This document shows, in pieces, positions 31,611 to 43,166 of a stretch of DNA of 64,000 bases (position 1 is the first letter of the stretch; every line of letters begins with the position of its first letter). A program made the translations under genes and the position numbers. This DNA is from Lumbricus terrestris. Taxonomy: Eukaryota > Annelida > Clitellata > Crassiclitellata > Lumbricidae. The stretch lies in assembly GCA_949752735.1 (NCBI GenBank), contig OX457041.1, positions 30,945,877 through 31,009,876 of the forward strand, in the 5' to 3' direction. The notes under the pieces were generated by a model. The model worked only from the letters and a program-made list of their open reading frames with translations, had not been told where the DNA came from and made no database searches.

Positions 31611-34600
31611 GTAAGTGCTTGGAAGTCTGTTTTTTCAATTAATATGAAGTTACTTTCTGATACAAAACATTTCCGTCAAGTCTTTCGCAGTTATGTTTTT
31701 TTATGAATTTGATCGTTGTTATTAGTTCATATCAAAGTAAGCACTTTATTTTTTTATCAGCATGTCAGTTTTGTTCTTCATTAATTTTTTGCCAGTGTTG
31801 TGCCACAAAAAAGCTAATCGGCTAATTTTATTTGATGTTTTCACTCTAAGACTTCTAAGGTCTAATTTGATTAAATGAATCCTGTGCTTTATTTTGCTTT
31901 GTTTTGTTTTTCGTGTCAACTGCAGCTGCGATCGTTTGGCAGTCACTCAACCTCTGTTCTGTGATGTGACATGGAAGGTTGGAGGCGACAATGCCTCTGA
32001 TAAACCAAACAGCTCTCTGACAATAGCCAGCACCATCGTTAACTATTGTGGATTGGATGCCATGCTACATGTGACGTGTGTCGGCCAGACTAAAGCTGAC
32101 ATACTGAAAACATTAAACAAAGCCAAGGAGCGTGGAATTAGAAATATCCTTGCATTACGAGGAGGTCTGTTTTTGTGCAGTTATTTGATTTCATGCAATT
32201 GACTTTTTGCAGTTATTTGATTTTGTGCAGTTGATTGATTTTGTGCAGTTGACTGATTTTGTGCAGTTGATTCAATTTGTGCTGTTGATTGATTTTGTGT
32301 TATTGTTTGATTTGTGCAGTTGATTAATTTTGTGCAGATGATTGATCTTGTGCTGATGATTGATGATATTTTCATAACATTATAACATGTGCTGTTTTTT
32401 ATATTTTACTGATCAAACTGAACTCTTGGCCCCTCACTTGTCAAGTGCTATAATGCAGTGGCATTCTTTCGCAGTGGCTGGCCCTAGAGCTTGGAATGGG
32501 CTCCCTGTTGCACTCCACCTTGTGCCTAGAGGTGACACCACTATGTTCCTTTCATGCTTAAGACTGTCTTTTTTAGCCATGGTTGGACTTGGGACCTCTT
32601 CTGCATAGATTACCTTGAAGGTGTGCTGTATAAAAACCAAATAATAGCTTATTTGCAAAGATGTCTTTTGTGCATAATCAGTGAATTTATTAAACTAAAC
32701 CTTGTGTGACAGGTTACAGGTTATTGACAAAATCATTTCTTGATACATGGCTGATCTTGGACTGCTCTAAAGTGAGGTGGAGAACACACATATGGTCCAA
32801 TGATTTCCATAATGCATCTTTTCTTGTTTACTAAGAATACAGGTACTTGTTTATGACTAGAAGGTTTGGTCACTTTGTCAATTTGGTGAAAATAGTCCTT
32901 TTTTGTCCATAAATTGGAGAGAATTACTTTTTGATGTATTTTCGAAGTGAGTTTTCTGTTCCAGATCCACCGCGTGATTGTGATGACTGGAAGCCTCCAA
33001 AAGATGGCTTCTCACATGCATCCGACATGGTTAAGTTTATTCGTGAAGAGTTTGGGTCATATTTTGTCATTGTTGTTGCTGGTAATATATCTTTTATATT
33101 CTTTTCATCAACTAGAAACCTGTTGCTTATTTCTGATAAATAGATGATATTGTGGGTGGATGGGAAAAGTTGTTCCTTGTAATTGCTTATTTATGTATTG
33201 CCTCTTAACTACTCAGCAGTGCTCTCGACCTGACTGAAAAATCATGGTTAATAAAAGTAGTAGATGCTCATGTTATTGAGTGCATGGTATCTATTTTCCA
33301 GTTTGAGAGGTCACTGCAAAGCTTCCATGTTGAATCGTGGTAGCATGCAATGGATGAATTGCGTTAGATTGCCTTATGTTGCAGGATGAATTGATCTGCA
33401 ACCAAAGTATTGATTACACTGGAATGCATAGCTCTCTAATGTCATCAGATGGAATTCAACCATCCAGGTTGTTATGCTTCAGCATCTTAAATGCAGTGTG
33501 TCAATGCATGGGCAACCAGTGCGGCTCATCCCGCATGCAGACTTTAGATACATGCTTCAGAATCCCAATAACTAGCCAAGCTCCTGAGTTTTATGTGAAT
33601 TGAAGTTGTTTAATCCAAGAGACAGACACAGACAAACAGAGGAGGGAGAGGACGGAGAGAGGTCTGCTCGGCCATGGTTAAACTTCCATGTTTATGTTGA
33701 AAATGGGGCACAAAATGGAGAAACTTGTAAGCAAACTGCGTCCTGGCGGTTATTCTGAAAATGAGATTTACACAATTTCACTGTGCTCTTAAGTTGTGTT
33801 GAATTTTATTTGTGGGGACATTTTGGAAGATGTCAAGCACAACTGTTCTAACATACAAAATACAGCTACACTGTGCATTGTGCAAGATAGCAGCCAGAAA
33901 GAGTTGTTGTTGCATATGCCATTTCTACTGACCTCAGGTCTCTAATGCTATGGCTTGAGTTGATTGTGGCTCTCAGATTAGGCTTCAGACTTAATTGCAA
34001 TTCTAATTTCCGCTGCCTTTATTTGTTGTTTCAAGAACATTATGCAGTTTAGATTTCATTACTCTATGGTTGATTTATGGTTTTAATTATGTTTGTGACA
34101 TGAACATTGAACATGCATCTGATTCAAATCCTGTATTTGAAGTTCGTTTGTTGATTGTTTGATGAACGCATGTTGTTCTTCAACGCAGGATACCCAACAG
34201 GTCATCCAGCAGCTGATTCCTATGAAGAGGATTTGCAACATCTGAAAGAAAAGGTCGATGCAGGGTCAGACTTTATCATCACCCAACTGTTCTTTGAGGC
34301 TGACGCTTTCTTGAAATTTGTGCAAGACTGTCGTCAGATCGGCATTTCTTGTCCCATTATTCCTGGAATACTTCCAATACAGGTCTGTGGTTCTGAAATT
34401 TATGATTTAGAAATGCTCACTATTTTCCTATTTCCTTTTATGCTTGTGGGAATCTCGTCAGCCATAGAAGTTTTTTGTGTGATTATAATTGCAATCTGAC
34501 GTTATATGAAAGCATATGCTGCATTTGGAAAGCTTACTAAGATCTGAAAAAAATGATTTAGTATGAAAACCTAATCCACCTATAAAAACCTAATCCACCT

Positions 34601-35913
34601 ATAAAATGCCATAGTTTTGAGCATGATGTTGTATGGATCAGAGACATGGCCAGTGGTGGTTGAAAACAAGAGCAGATTGGAAGATGAACATCATAAATGA
34701 CTGAGAAGAATTTTACATGTAGTTTCATGGCAAGATTACAAACAAAGCTATCAGGATGGGACAAGAAGATATGGAAAATATCACCAGAAAGAGAAGTTGA
34801 AATGGATAGGATAGGAGGGATGTATGGATGAGAATAGAAGAGTCAAACAAGTGATGTCCTGGAATTCTGGAGAGAGAAGAAAGCGAGGAAGACCAAGGAA
34901 GAGCTGGATGGACACCATTAGCGACGACTTGAGATGTCTGGAGTAGTCATGGGAGGAGGAGGTGGAGCAGGTGGCGATGGACAGAGACGAGTGGAGGAGA
35001 TACGTTGCCTGATGTGCAGTCCTGCACGGGAAGGACTAAGAAGTAACTAAGTAAATCTAACATTTGTAAAGAAAACACGCAAGAACAACTCATCAACCTG
35101 TCAAATAACGCAGACTTCAGGCGCTAATAAAGATTTTTCGAGTGCAAGTTAATATGACTAAATACACCGCATATGCGCTTGTAGCAGGTCGACTTAGTAA
35201 GGTGACGCTAACAAATCAGTAATTCTTCCTGAAGCTTTTGATAGAAAGTTTCTGGAACATGGTGCTCAAGGGGCAGGACATTTTTAGCCATTGAGCACCA
35301 AATGTTCTTCTAAGCATTGCATCACCCTTACAGACCACACTAGGTCATAGCTCTGATGTGAATGCAATTGAGACAGGAGCTGAAGATGATAAGTATGGTG
35401 GAACCATTCCATGAAGACATTTATAAATGAGTCTCGCCACCTTGAAGGCAATCTACTTGTGATTGAGCAGCCAGTGGTGATTTATATGGAGGTGATGTCA
35501 TCAAATTTTTTACCCCCCCCCTGTATTAAACTTATATACTCTGCAGCCTGTTGCGCTCAGGCCATCACAGCAGGCTGTCACAGCAGTTCAGTCGTCTACT
35601 GATAAGAGTGAGTGTTAGACTCATTCTTGGATCTAGTGACTGCGATTTCCATTGGTATATGAGCACGTGCAGTTGATTGTAGCAAGATCAGAAATTTGCA
35701 GAGATTGGTCAGGTGTTTTTTCATTGCCAGCTCTTTGTTGATGATCACCCCTAAGTCAGACACTTTTGATGATAGTGGAACCATTGAAGACTTCAGCTGG
35801 AGCTCCCCGGTAGTGGAAGGGTCCAGTTGGCATCTCATTTCAATCCAAATGAATTGCATTTGCTTGCGTTCATTTTAAGCAATTCCGACCGATCCATTCT
35901 GGGATGCACTCGA

Positions 35914-35944
<31 letters not shown>

Positions 35945-38900
35945 GTGTCTCTGTGAGGCTCTGGACAGCGGAAGAAGAGTCTTCGATGTTGGCAGAGATA
36001 TTGAGGTTAATCTGGGTGTCAACAGCAGATGAGTGTGCAATCAAATCTCTACCTTTGATGTCCAAGAAACGAGCAAACTGAGGGTCATGAACCTAAACTC
36101 TCGAGAAAACCAATTCGAGCTGATGACTTTTTTGCATTTAGAATAAGAAAAGTTCAAACCAAAGTGGAAAAAAAGCCTGAATGGAACCATCATTTGCAGG
36201 TCGTCGGCTTTGAATAATGATCAGTCAGAGCAATGAGGCCTGATTTTAAATACTGAGTTTGGCCAGAGTATTATGTTTTTATTAAATATATATGCCACAA
36301 TATGAAGCAAAGCTCTGTCAAACAGGAAACAAGGGCATTAGTTTATGTACTAGGTTATAGGATTGCATTAGATCCAATGATTATGGCTCCATCCTGTGAG
36401 CTGCACTATATAAATTTCAAATTACATTTTACAACATGAATTCTTGTAGCACATTTTTCATGTAGAAGAGCAAGGCTGTATGTTGTAGGTTGCCTTAGTA
36501 CCGGTATATGCTTCTGTAATTCTTTTGTGCCAAATTTCTTTGCATACTAAACTGTAGGTAAGTTTCATTAATTTCATTGAACATTAGCATTCCTGCTCTT
36601 GCATGTACTTGCATGTACTTTCATTCCTTGCATGTACTTGCTCTTCAAATGAGACCTGGCTTCAGCATAGTGCTACATCAGCATTTATTTCTGATCTAAC
36701 TCCTCCAGCCTTTTTTTAGGAATTAATGTCAGAACTGTGGATTTTCATTTCAAGGCATACCAGTCACTCCAGAACATTGCAAGGCTGTCACAACTGAAGG
36801 TTCCACAGAAGATCATAGACACAATTGTCCCTATCAAAGACAATGATGAGGCTGTTCGTCAGTATGGCATTGACCATGGAACAGAGATGTGTCGCCAGCT
36901 GCTCAACAGTGGAATCGTCGGTGGTCTTCATTTCTATACACTCAATCGTGAATATGCAACGAACCAAATTCTGCGAAACCTCGGCCTCTGGACTGAGAAT
37001 CCAACGAGACCGTTGCCATGGAAGACTTCGGCCAATCACACGAGGTGTATGGAGGATGTGAGACCGATATTCTGGAGTTCACGACCCCAGAGCTATGTTT
37101 ATCGCACGGCTGACTGGGAGGAATTTCCTAATGGTCGGTTAGTAGTCAATGACAGGTTGTTTCAGTTTTTGCACTATTAGGAATTCAATGATGGTATGAA
37201 CCAAGGATGTGAATTCAAGTGAATTCAAAGTGTAGCAATGTACACAGAAGTCTGACTTACATGGGGATATTCTAAGGAAACATCAGAGTACACATGCACC
37301 TTCCATGAAGTAAACACACAATTGCAGCAATTTCATGAAGCATCTTTTGCGAGGGAGGTTTAATAGGACGTAGGGCAACCTGAACAACAGGTGGCATTGC
37401 ATTCCATCAATTTAAATTAGCTCATTTATCCTGTTAATGCTATGAGTTTGTGACAATGCTTATTTTCACTATTACTCTTAGTTAATTGAGGATTTATTTA
37501 TCATTTGCTTTTGCCACAAAAAAAGAACAAGTCCCTTTGTTAAAGGTGAGCAAAGCATTCATTGCTGCTCGATTTTTTTCAGATGGGGAAACTCTGCCTC
37601 AGCATCTTACAGAGACTTGAATGACTATTACCTCTTCTACCTGAAGCCACAAGCCCCAAAACCAGAACTACTGAACATGTGGGGCAAAGAGCTGACATGC
37701 GAAGAGGATGTTTGGCATATCTTCACAAGTTTCCTCTCAGGCAAAGAGAATCAGCATGGCTTCAAGGTGAATTAGGTTACCTATTTGATTCGACTCAAAA
37801 TAGTAGAACTTGTTGTCATTCTTTAACTATAGCTATTACTGCCATTGTTGGTCTTTTGCCAACTGATGCTTTAGTGCAGCAGTGTTGTGAAGCATGGTAA
37901 ACATGGCTCAAACCTACACTGAGGCCATTAATTACTCTGTTGAGTTCTTTGGCAAGTCGTTCATGCAGAAATAATTACTCAGCATCTTCGCTGTGCTGTC
38001 GTATGGTTGTGTAGATTGATTTTGAACTTTAGAATAATAGTAATACCAAATACGGCAAATTACCGCAGTATGGCATGACTTAATTTTGACATTACGTCAT
38101 TGCAAAATAGTTGTTGAAAAGGAGGTTCAGGTGCTGTAACTGAAGCTAGCCATTTTCATTGTTCAAGATATAATGCCAGAATGAGCTGATTTTCCTTGTT
38201 TTTACCCATTTTACTATTGTCTGGGATGGCTTATAGGTGACGTGCATTCCATGGAATTATGAGGTGCTTGCAGACGAAACTACGCAGATGGTCAATCAGT
38301 TGACTGAGATCAACCGGCAAGGTGTACTGACGATCAATTCCCAACCAAATGTCAATGGATTGCCTTCCACAGACCCAGTCCATGGCTGGGGAAATCCGGA
38401 AGGATATGTTTATCAAAAGGTAATGAACTGTTTGATTGTATTTTGGGTTTTAGTATTATTTAAGAAGTTTTGTTTAGTGCTCTTCAATTTAGGCTACTCA
38501 GGACTGCTCTTTACCCAACCATGGCTTAATAGGAAGGTTTGGGGATTTTTAGGGAAGAGGGTGGAGTGGCCTCTGGGCACTAGGCACATTGTAGCAGAGA
38601 GGCCATTCCAGGTTGCAGGATCAAGGATGAATGGCACTGTCAGATAGCAGTCTGCGAGCAAGGAACTAGAAGCTCAGCTTGATCTGCCGACCAGGTGGAT
38701 CAACTTTGAGAACCCAACGTTGAACAACAGAGTTCCTGCAGATGTGGGGGAGCCAGTCCCTCAATGCACTGCCAAACCAATGCACAGACCCTGTAGGCAA
38801 TCCACTGCAGGAGAGAGAGCCATTGCAAGACATCCTGTATATAATATGAGACATGACCAAATTTGGGGGTATGACTGGTATAAGTTGTGCTTCAGTACAT

Positions 38901-41892
38901 AGGACCCGTTCCAGACAGCCAATCCAGTCAGCCACTTGTCCATTATAGAGGGTGCTGCAGTAGACAAGGCTGGAAACTACGAGAACATGGACAAGGTTAG
39001 AAGCTGCACCAAAGTCAGAGTGGCGGGACAGCACGGCACAACTGGTAATAGCATTCATGACAGAGCACGTTTATTTGCCATGTAAAGCTCTTGGTCCAGA
39101 GTAATACCAGTGTCCCATGCAAAGGGTGAGTAAGTGATCCATGGAAATTCTAATGTTAAGGCTTCCATGTCTAACTTTGTCAGCTGTTGGAGCGTCCCAG
39201 GCCAGATATATTGTGTCTTGGTAGGGTTTAGCCCAAAACGTTTATAGGGCATCTAGGCCTCCAAGGTCTCCATGGCCCAAAAGTTTCTTGAACTGCAGCG
39301 CTTCAAAATTTGGAATTGTCACATGCCTTTGTTATTGTAGGCCTACTTGGAGTTCTTTACTTCCAAAGAAAATGTCGAAGCACTGAAAACCGTTCTTCAG
39401 AATTTTCCAAACGTCAATTATCATATCGTAGACAACTGTGTGAGTAAAGATGTTAATAGTGTTGACATCATTGCAGTGGTCTTATTTATGGGAGGAGACT
39501 TGGTCTAGAAGTTGGGAGGGATGAACAAGTAACCGAAGAACGATCGCCGAAAATTTCTGGGACCTTTTTATTTAGTCGTCAGGTCAAAATCTCGTGAAAA
39601 CATACCATTTTCCATGTAAAAAAGATGATGACCTTTTTTAGTCGTCAGGTCAAAATCTCCTGAAAACATATCATTTTCCATGTAAAAAAAAGCCAGTGAC
39701 TTTTTTTGGTCGTCAGGTCAAAATCTCCTGAAAACATATCATTTTCCATGTAAAAAGTCAATGACCTTTTTAAGTCGACAGGTCAAAATTATACCATTTT
39801 CAATGTAAAAAAGGCTTATGACCCTTTTTTAGTGATTAACAATTTTTCTCGTCAAAATAGCTGATATTCTTGTCTTTATAGTTTTTACTTTTTGTTATAT
39901 TACCAGAATTAACCTATTAACTACTGTAAGCATTTTTAATGCTTTTTACAAATATTTCTTTTCTTAGATGTTGGGGGTGACATGACCATGGATGGTCCTC
40001 CGCCACAAACATTGGGGGACCATCCCTCCCTGTCCCCCTAAGTCTCCGTCCATGGTCTTATTTCCCCATAAAAACTAATTGTCAGGTAGTCCCAGGTTCT
40101 GATGGTGAACCATCTGATGGGCTGCATTGCATTAGATTAACATCGTGCTTGCTTGCTTATTTAATTAAACCTAATTGTTTTGCCAAACTGCATTTAATTA
40201 TAATATCCAAGTTGTTGGTTTCTTTCAGTTGAAGTTTTGTTACAGTACTGATTGAGACATTTTTTTTCAGTGTCTCTATACCAATGCACAATACTCGTTG
40301 ATTTCTGGCACCGAGCAGATGTAGACGGTTGTTGTAGTGTGTTTGTAAACTTCTATGCTAATTGTTCTTCTGCATATGATTTACGTGTTTCAGTGTGACA
40401 CCGATTACACCAACTGCCACGAACATCAGCCGATCGCTGTAACTTGGGGAATATTTCCTGGCAAGGAAATTCTTCAACCGACTGTAGTTGACCCTGTGGC
40501 ATTCAAGAGCTGGAAAGTTAGCAAGCGATCGATGTCTTCTTTTTAATTCTTTATAAAAATGACCAAACTCTATCATCAGTGTATCTTTGGATATAAATTT
40601 GGCTCTAATTGTAGTTGTAATAATAATCTGACTTTTGTAAATCACCACTTCAAGAAGTAAATGGCAAGTCCTGTGATATCACTGGCCCTGTGTCCAGGGC
40701 CTTGGGATTCGTCCATTGCCGGCTCAGGGCCATTGAAAAGGAGATGAGCGCCTCACCGACGGGCATTGGGCCTACGGACGACTTTACTTTTTACTTCAAG
40801 AAATAACTCGTCAGTGATGCCTCTGGTCATAAATTACTGTTTGATAATACAGACTTCATTTGTTTTGGAAACTGTGGAAGGGACAAATGGAGAAGTTTGA
40901 GCCATAGCTCTCAAGAAAGGTCATTCCAGCTGGTCAGGTCAAAATAGGCAAAACATCTGGCATATCCAGTAAGATAGGCAGCGGGATTGAAAACAGCCAG
41001 AAGTTTCAAAATATGTCGCTAGAGAATGCCCACATTGCCCAGCAAGGGCATTCCCAAAGTCTACCCTGGTGCAGATAAGGGTACAGATAAGAGTAATGAC
41101 AGCATGAAAGAAGGAGAGACGGCAGCAGATGGAATGGAGCTGACCGAGGTGGTAACACATGAGTGGCAGACACCGTTGACATGTCGTGTATGGAATGTGT
41201 AGAAATGGGTTAGGACAGGACGTCTGAAAGGAATGGAGGGAGGACCAGGTGGAGGATATGCACTTTATGCAGCACCCAAAAACAGCAGAGTGAAAAAAGT
41301 CTGAGAGGAACGACTGATGCGAATTGTTGGTAAAAGTTGTTGCCAATCTTTCCAAAATTACTTGTAGAAACTGTGCGATATGACCAGCATTAATTTATTA
41401 TAGAATTAATTATGAATAATTGAAACTTTTCAAAACACAGTTGTAAAATCCAGATGTGTTGGCATGTAAAACATCAAGTGGTAGCCTTACTGTTTTTTCA
41501 TTGCAAACATTAAACTATTATAATTTCTAAGTAAACTTAATTTGTATTGTATTGTATCTGATCATTTATAAATGGCCAGATACAATGTTAGTTACCATCA
41601 AATGATAAGGCACCAGTTCCCAGTATCTAATATTTTGTTGAATATTGTTGTTATCTGAAATCTGAATAGAGTTTTGTTATTGGTTTGGTTGTCCTGCTAG
41701 GATGAAGCGTTTGGACTGTGGCTAAGTGAGTGGGGCACACTGTACAGTGAAGAATCTCCATCAAGAGGAGTCATCAAGCACATAGTGGACGACTACTGTC
41801 TCGTAAACCTGGTTGACAATGACTTTCCAAAAGAATCGTGTCTCTTTCATATTGTTGATTCCATGCTGTCTTTGAAGAAACGGAAGTTATAA
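31396..41892 (+). CDS. MTHFR: Methylenetetrahydrofolate reductase, 10 coding exons, 642 aa
   Basis: FAD-dependent cytosolic enzyme reducing 5,10-methylene-THF to 5-methyl-THF with NADPH, supplying methionine synthase. Ten exons with GT/AG borders join in phase: 31396-31610, 31926-32164, 32965-33081, 34189-34382, 36755-37137, 37583-37766, 38237-38419, 39341-39439, 40394-40516, 41701-41892 (1929 nt with stop; human protein 656 aa). The catalytic barrel spans about residues 35-335, with the Glu of FEFFPPQT (E56, the catalytic Glu by homology), [54 protein letters not shown] and [11 protein letters not shown] linker ends in [11 protein letters not shown]. The S-adenosylmethionine-binding regulatory domain (about 360-642) has [27 protein letters not shown] and [10 protein letters not shown]. 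The human Ala222 position is Ser217 here. The N-terminus lacks the long human Ser-rich block. The start has an in-frame upstream TAA and A at -3. Confidence 0.97.
31926..32164 (+). CDS. MTHFR: MTHFR coding exon 2
   Basis: Acceptor tcaactgcag|c; encodes [16 protein letters not shown] through NILALRG. Donor ggag|gtctgt; phase 1. Confidence 0.95.
32165..32365 (+). repeat. ttgattttgtgcag minisatellite at the start of MTHFR intron 2
   Basis: About ten imperfect 14-16 bp units of ttgattttgtgcag or close variants, beginning directly at the exon 2 donor. Several end in tttgtgcag or ttttgcag, resembling a 3' splice site. Confidence 0.8.
32400..32645 (+). mobile_element. L2-like LINE 3' end in MTHFR intron 2
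   Basis: Carries ctagagcttggaatgggctc, gactgtcttttttagccatg and gaaggtgtgctgtataaaaa, counterparts of the family 3' end. Confidence 0.75.
32965..33081 (+). CDS. MTHFR: MTHFR coding exon 3
   Basis: Acceptor ttctgttccag|at, completing Asp; encodes [15 protein letters not shown] through FVIVVAG. Donor gctg|gtaata. Confidence 0.95.
34189..34382 (+). CDS. MTHFR: MTHFR coding exon 4
   Basis: Acceptor tcaacgcag|ga; encodes [10 protein letters not shown] through [11 protein letters not shown], including Ser217 (codon 34266-34268) at the human Ala222 site. Donor cag|gtctgt. Confidence 0.95.
34620..35040 (+). mobile_element. RTE/Jockey-type LINE C-terminal remnant in MTHFR intron 4
   Basis: Despite stops, plus-strand translation shows [47 protein letters not shown] and [10 protein letters not shown], the usual C-terminal motif series of these LINE proteins. 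Confidence 0.75.
35390..36080 (-). mobile_element. Degenerate L2-like LINE in MTHFR intron 4
   Basis: The minus strand encodes [12 protein letters not shown] and [19 protein letters not shown], matching FIWLGTRQQL and VRDLGVTLDQEL in the better copy at 5.2-6.1 kb. A (CA)n run (35916-35942) lies within. Confidence 0.65.
36755..37137 (+). CDS. MTHFR: MTHFR coding exon 5
   Basis: Acceptor tttcatttcaag|gcatac; encodes [12 protein letters not shown] through WEEFPNG and two bases of Arg. Donor tcg|gttagt was chosen because the alternative aatg|gtcggt breaks the frame in exon 6. Confidence 0.93.
37583..37766 (+). CDS. MTHFR: MTHFR coding exon 6
   Basis: Acceptor gatttttttcag|a; encodes (R)[24 protein letters not shown] and GKENQHGFK. 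The Glu pair E423-E424 spans the human Glu429 site. Donor aag|gtgaat. Confidence 0.94.
38237..38419 (+). CDS. MTHFR: MTHFR coding exon 7
   Basis: Acceptor gcttatag|gtgacg; encodes VTCIPWN through GYVYQK with [10 protein letters not shown]. Exactly 61 codons. Donor aag|gtaatg. Confidence 0.95.
38470..39300 (-). mobile_element. Degenerate L2-like LINE in MTHFR intron 7
   Basis: Minus-strand frames contain [51 protein letters not shown] and [14 protein letters not shown], in the order seen in other copies. The inverted 3' end is near 38480. Confidence 0.75.
39341..39439 (+). CDS. MTHFR: MTHFR coding exon 8
   Basis: Acceptor ttattgtag|gcctac; encodes [15 protein letters not shown] through YHIVDNC. 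33 codons. Donor tgt|gtgagt. Confidence 0.95.
39487..40054. mobile_element. hAT-type MITE, CATGGGCGGAGAC family, copy 2, in MTHFR intron 8
   Basis: The ends are TATGGGAGGAGACTT and AAGTCTCCGTCCATG. The perfect 8-bp duplication GTCTTATT flanks it (39479-39486 and 40055-40062). An internal array enlarges it to 568 bp. It begins 48 bp after the exon 8 boundary. Confidence 0.87.
39560..39830 (+). repeat. About 60-bp tandem array inside the hAT MITE
   Basis: Four to five imperfect units of tttttagtcgtcaggtcaaa...catatcattttccatgtaaa. The same unit occurs once in copy 1 (about 4640-4710). Confidence 0.8.
40394..40516 (+). CDS. MTHFR: MTHFR coding exon 9
   Basis: Acceptor cgtgtttcag|tgtgac; encodes [12 protein letters not shown], then [19 protein letters not shown]. 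41 codons. Donor aaa|gttagc. Confidence 0.95.
40660..40810 (+). repeat. Possible SINE-like repeat in MTHFR intron 9
   Basis: The phrase gacgggcattgggcctacgg, followed by a t-rich tail, resembles a segment at about 16965-16990 (tatgggcattgagcctaagg). Only two partial copies are visible. Confidence 0.3.
40930..41355 (-). mobile_element. Very decayed LINE-like fragment in MTHFR intron 9
   Basis: The minus-strand frame has [20 protein letters not shown], a plausible counterpart of LVHSFVTTRLDYC. Weak support. Confidence 0.3.
41701..41892 (+). CDS. MTHFR: MTHFR coding exon 10 with stop
   Basis: Acceptor gtcctgctag|gatgaa; encodes [15 protein letters not shown], then [12 protein letters not shown] and ends KKRKL, TAA at 41890-41892. 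Confidence 0.95.
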   Translation, partial: DEAFGLWLSEWGTLYSEESPSRGVIKHIVDDYCLVNLVDNDFPKESCLFHIVDSMLSLKKRKL

Positions 41893-42179
41893 TGCTACTT
41901 CTGGTGAGGTTCAGCTTAGATCGTTAGTTTCCTGTCTCTTTCACCCATCCGTCTCACTCTCTGGGTGTTTGTATGCTCTTGTTTTAGCCACACCTATAAA
42001 AGGGCCTATAGTCTGACACTGCCTGCCAGCTTTAGTTGTCTTGGTTTGGGTTGTACTTTATATCATATTTCTGCTTGTTTCATCTAAAAACACATGCATT
42101 ATATACTATATATGTTTAAAGTTGGGCATGTTGGCAAAGAAATGAACAAATAACTTACAAACTGTTATGTATTTACTGC

Positions 42180-42275
42180 AGCAATTTTATATAGTACTCC
42201 TTCCAGGTGTCTACTCTGGAGCGCTCCCAGTCCAACCCCAGTCGAATCGAACAGTCTTAGGAAGTGAAGTCTTGG
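42180..42275 (-). mobile_element. L2-like tail
   Basis: ttttatatagtactccttcc, gtctactctggagcgctccc and tcgaacagtctta are the inverse 3' end of the family. Confidence 0.65.
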
Positions 42276-42329
42276 TATTTCAAGGATGGGGAAGCTAAGC
42301 TACATCTATTTCAGAAAGCCAGATAAGCT

Positions 42330-42530
42330 GTATCGGGATGCATTCCCGCTTATGGGTTGCAACTTGGCTCGCTCGACAAAAGCGATCTTCGCGTACAGCA
42401 GATGAGATTCCGCTTTGGTGACCGCACTTTCTCAATGACCGACCCCAGATGCTGGAACTATCTTTCTGCCGCCCTGCGAGCAGCTGATTCAGTTGACTCC
42501 TTCAAATATGGTCTCAAGACTTAGGAAAAA
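42330..42530 (+). mobile_element. LINE C-terminal remnant, other family
   Basis: The plus frame reads MRFRFGDRTFSMTDPRCWNYL, then AALRAADSVDSFKYGLKT, the conserved ending of many LINE reverse transcriptases (normally FSxxAPxLWNxLP...SVxxFKxxLKT). Confidence 0.6.
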
Positions 42531-43097
42531 AAGATATTGTTGTGTTTCCGGTAACCCGACCAATCGACTTTCATTGTCGCGACTCAAATAATTTTGTAAA
42601 AAGTTTTTATTTGTATTGACATAATACGGTGACATTGCCTTCCATGTATGAGGTGTAGAGTTGGATCTTATAATTATGGCATTCCGTAAGGCAGACATTA
42701 GTCTTTCAATGTATTTAAGGGCCTGTTAATTAGAGCAACCAATAGTTTCCACGGTCAGTTTGTTTGACAAGGCAGACGGTTGTGTGTGGAGGTTGAGAGA
42801 GCAATAGATCTTAAGCCAAGGTTTGTCCGGCCGAAATCTTAACAATGGGTGGCTACAGAGAAGCGCCTGCCAATGGGCAATGCTTCAAGTTTACCTACCA
42901 CTGCTACGTATAATTATTCCAGGATCAATCCACACAAACAACTTTGTAGCTAGGCTGTCTAAACCAGGTGAAGAATTGTCCATTCCCCTGTCTGGGTACC
43001 TCTATGCAGATTGGATAGGCCTACCTCAAGCGTCTTACCTCAGCGTGTGTGTCCTACAAATATTCCTGTGCTTATATACACATAAATATACACACTT

Positions 43098-43102
43098 ATA
43101 TA

Positions 43103-43164
<62 letters not shown>
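43098..43164. repeat. (TA)n microsatellite
   Basis: About 28 TA units preceded by tgtgtgtg. Confidence 0.9.

Positions 43165-43166
<2 letters not shown>

Noticed and set aside
37131..37139. Alternative MTHFR exon 5 donor aatg|gtcggt
   Set aside because: Joining it to exon 6 gives an early stop; the donor 4 bases later (cg|gttagt) restores the conserved NGRWGNS.
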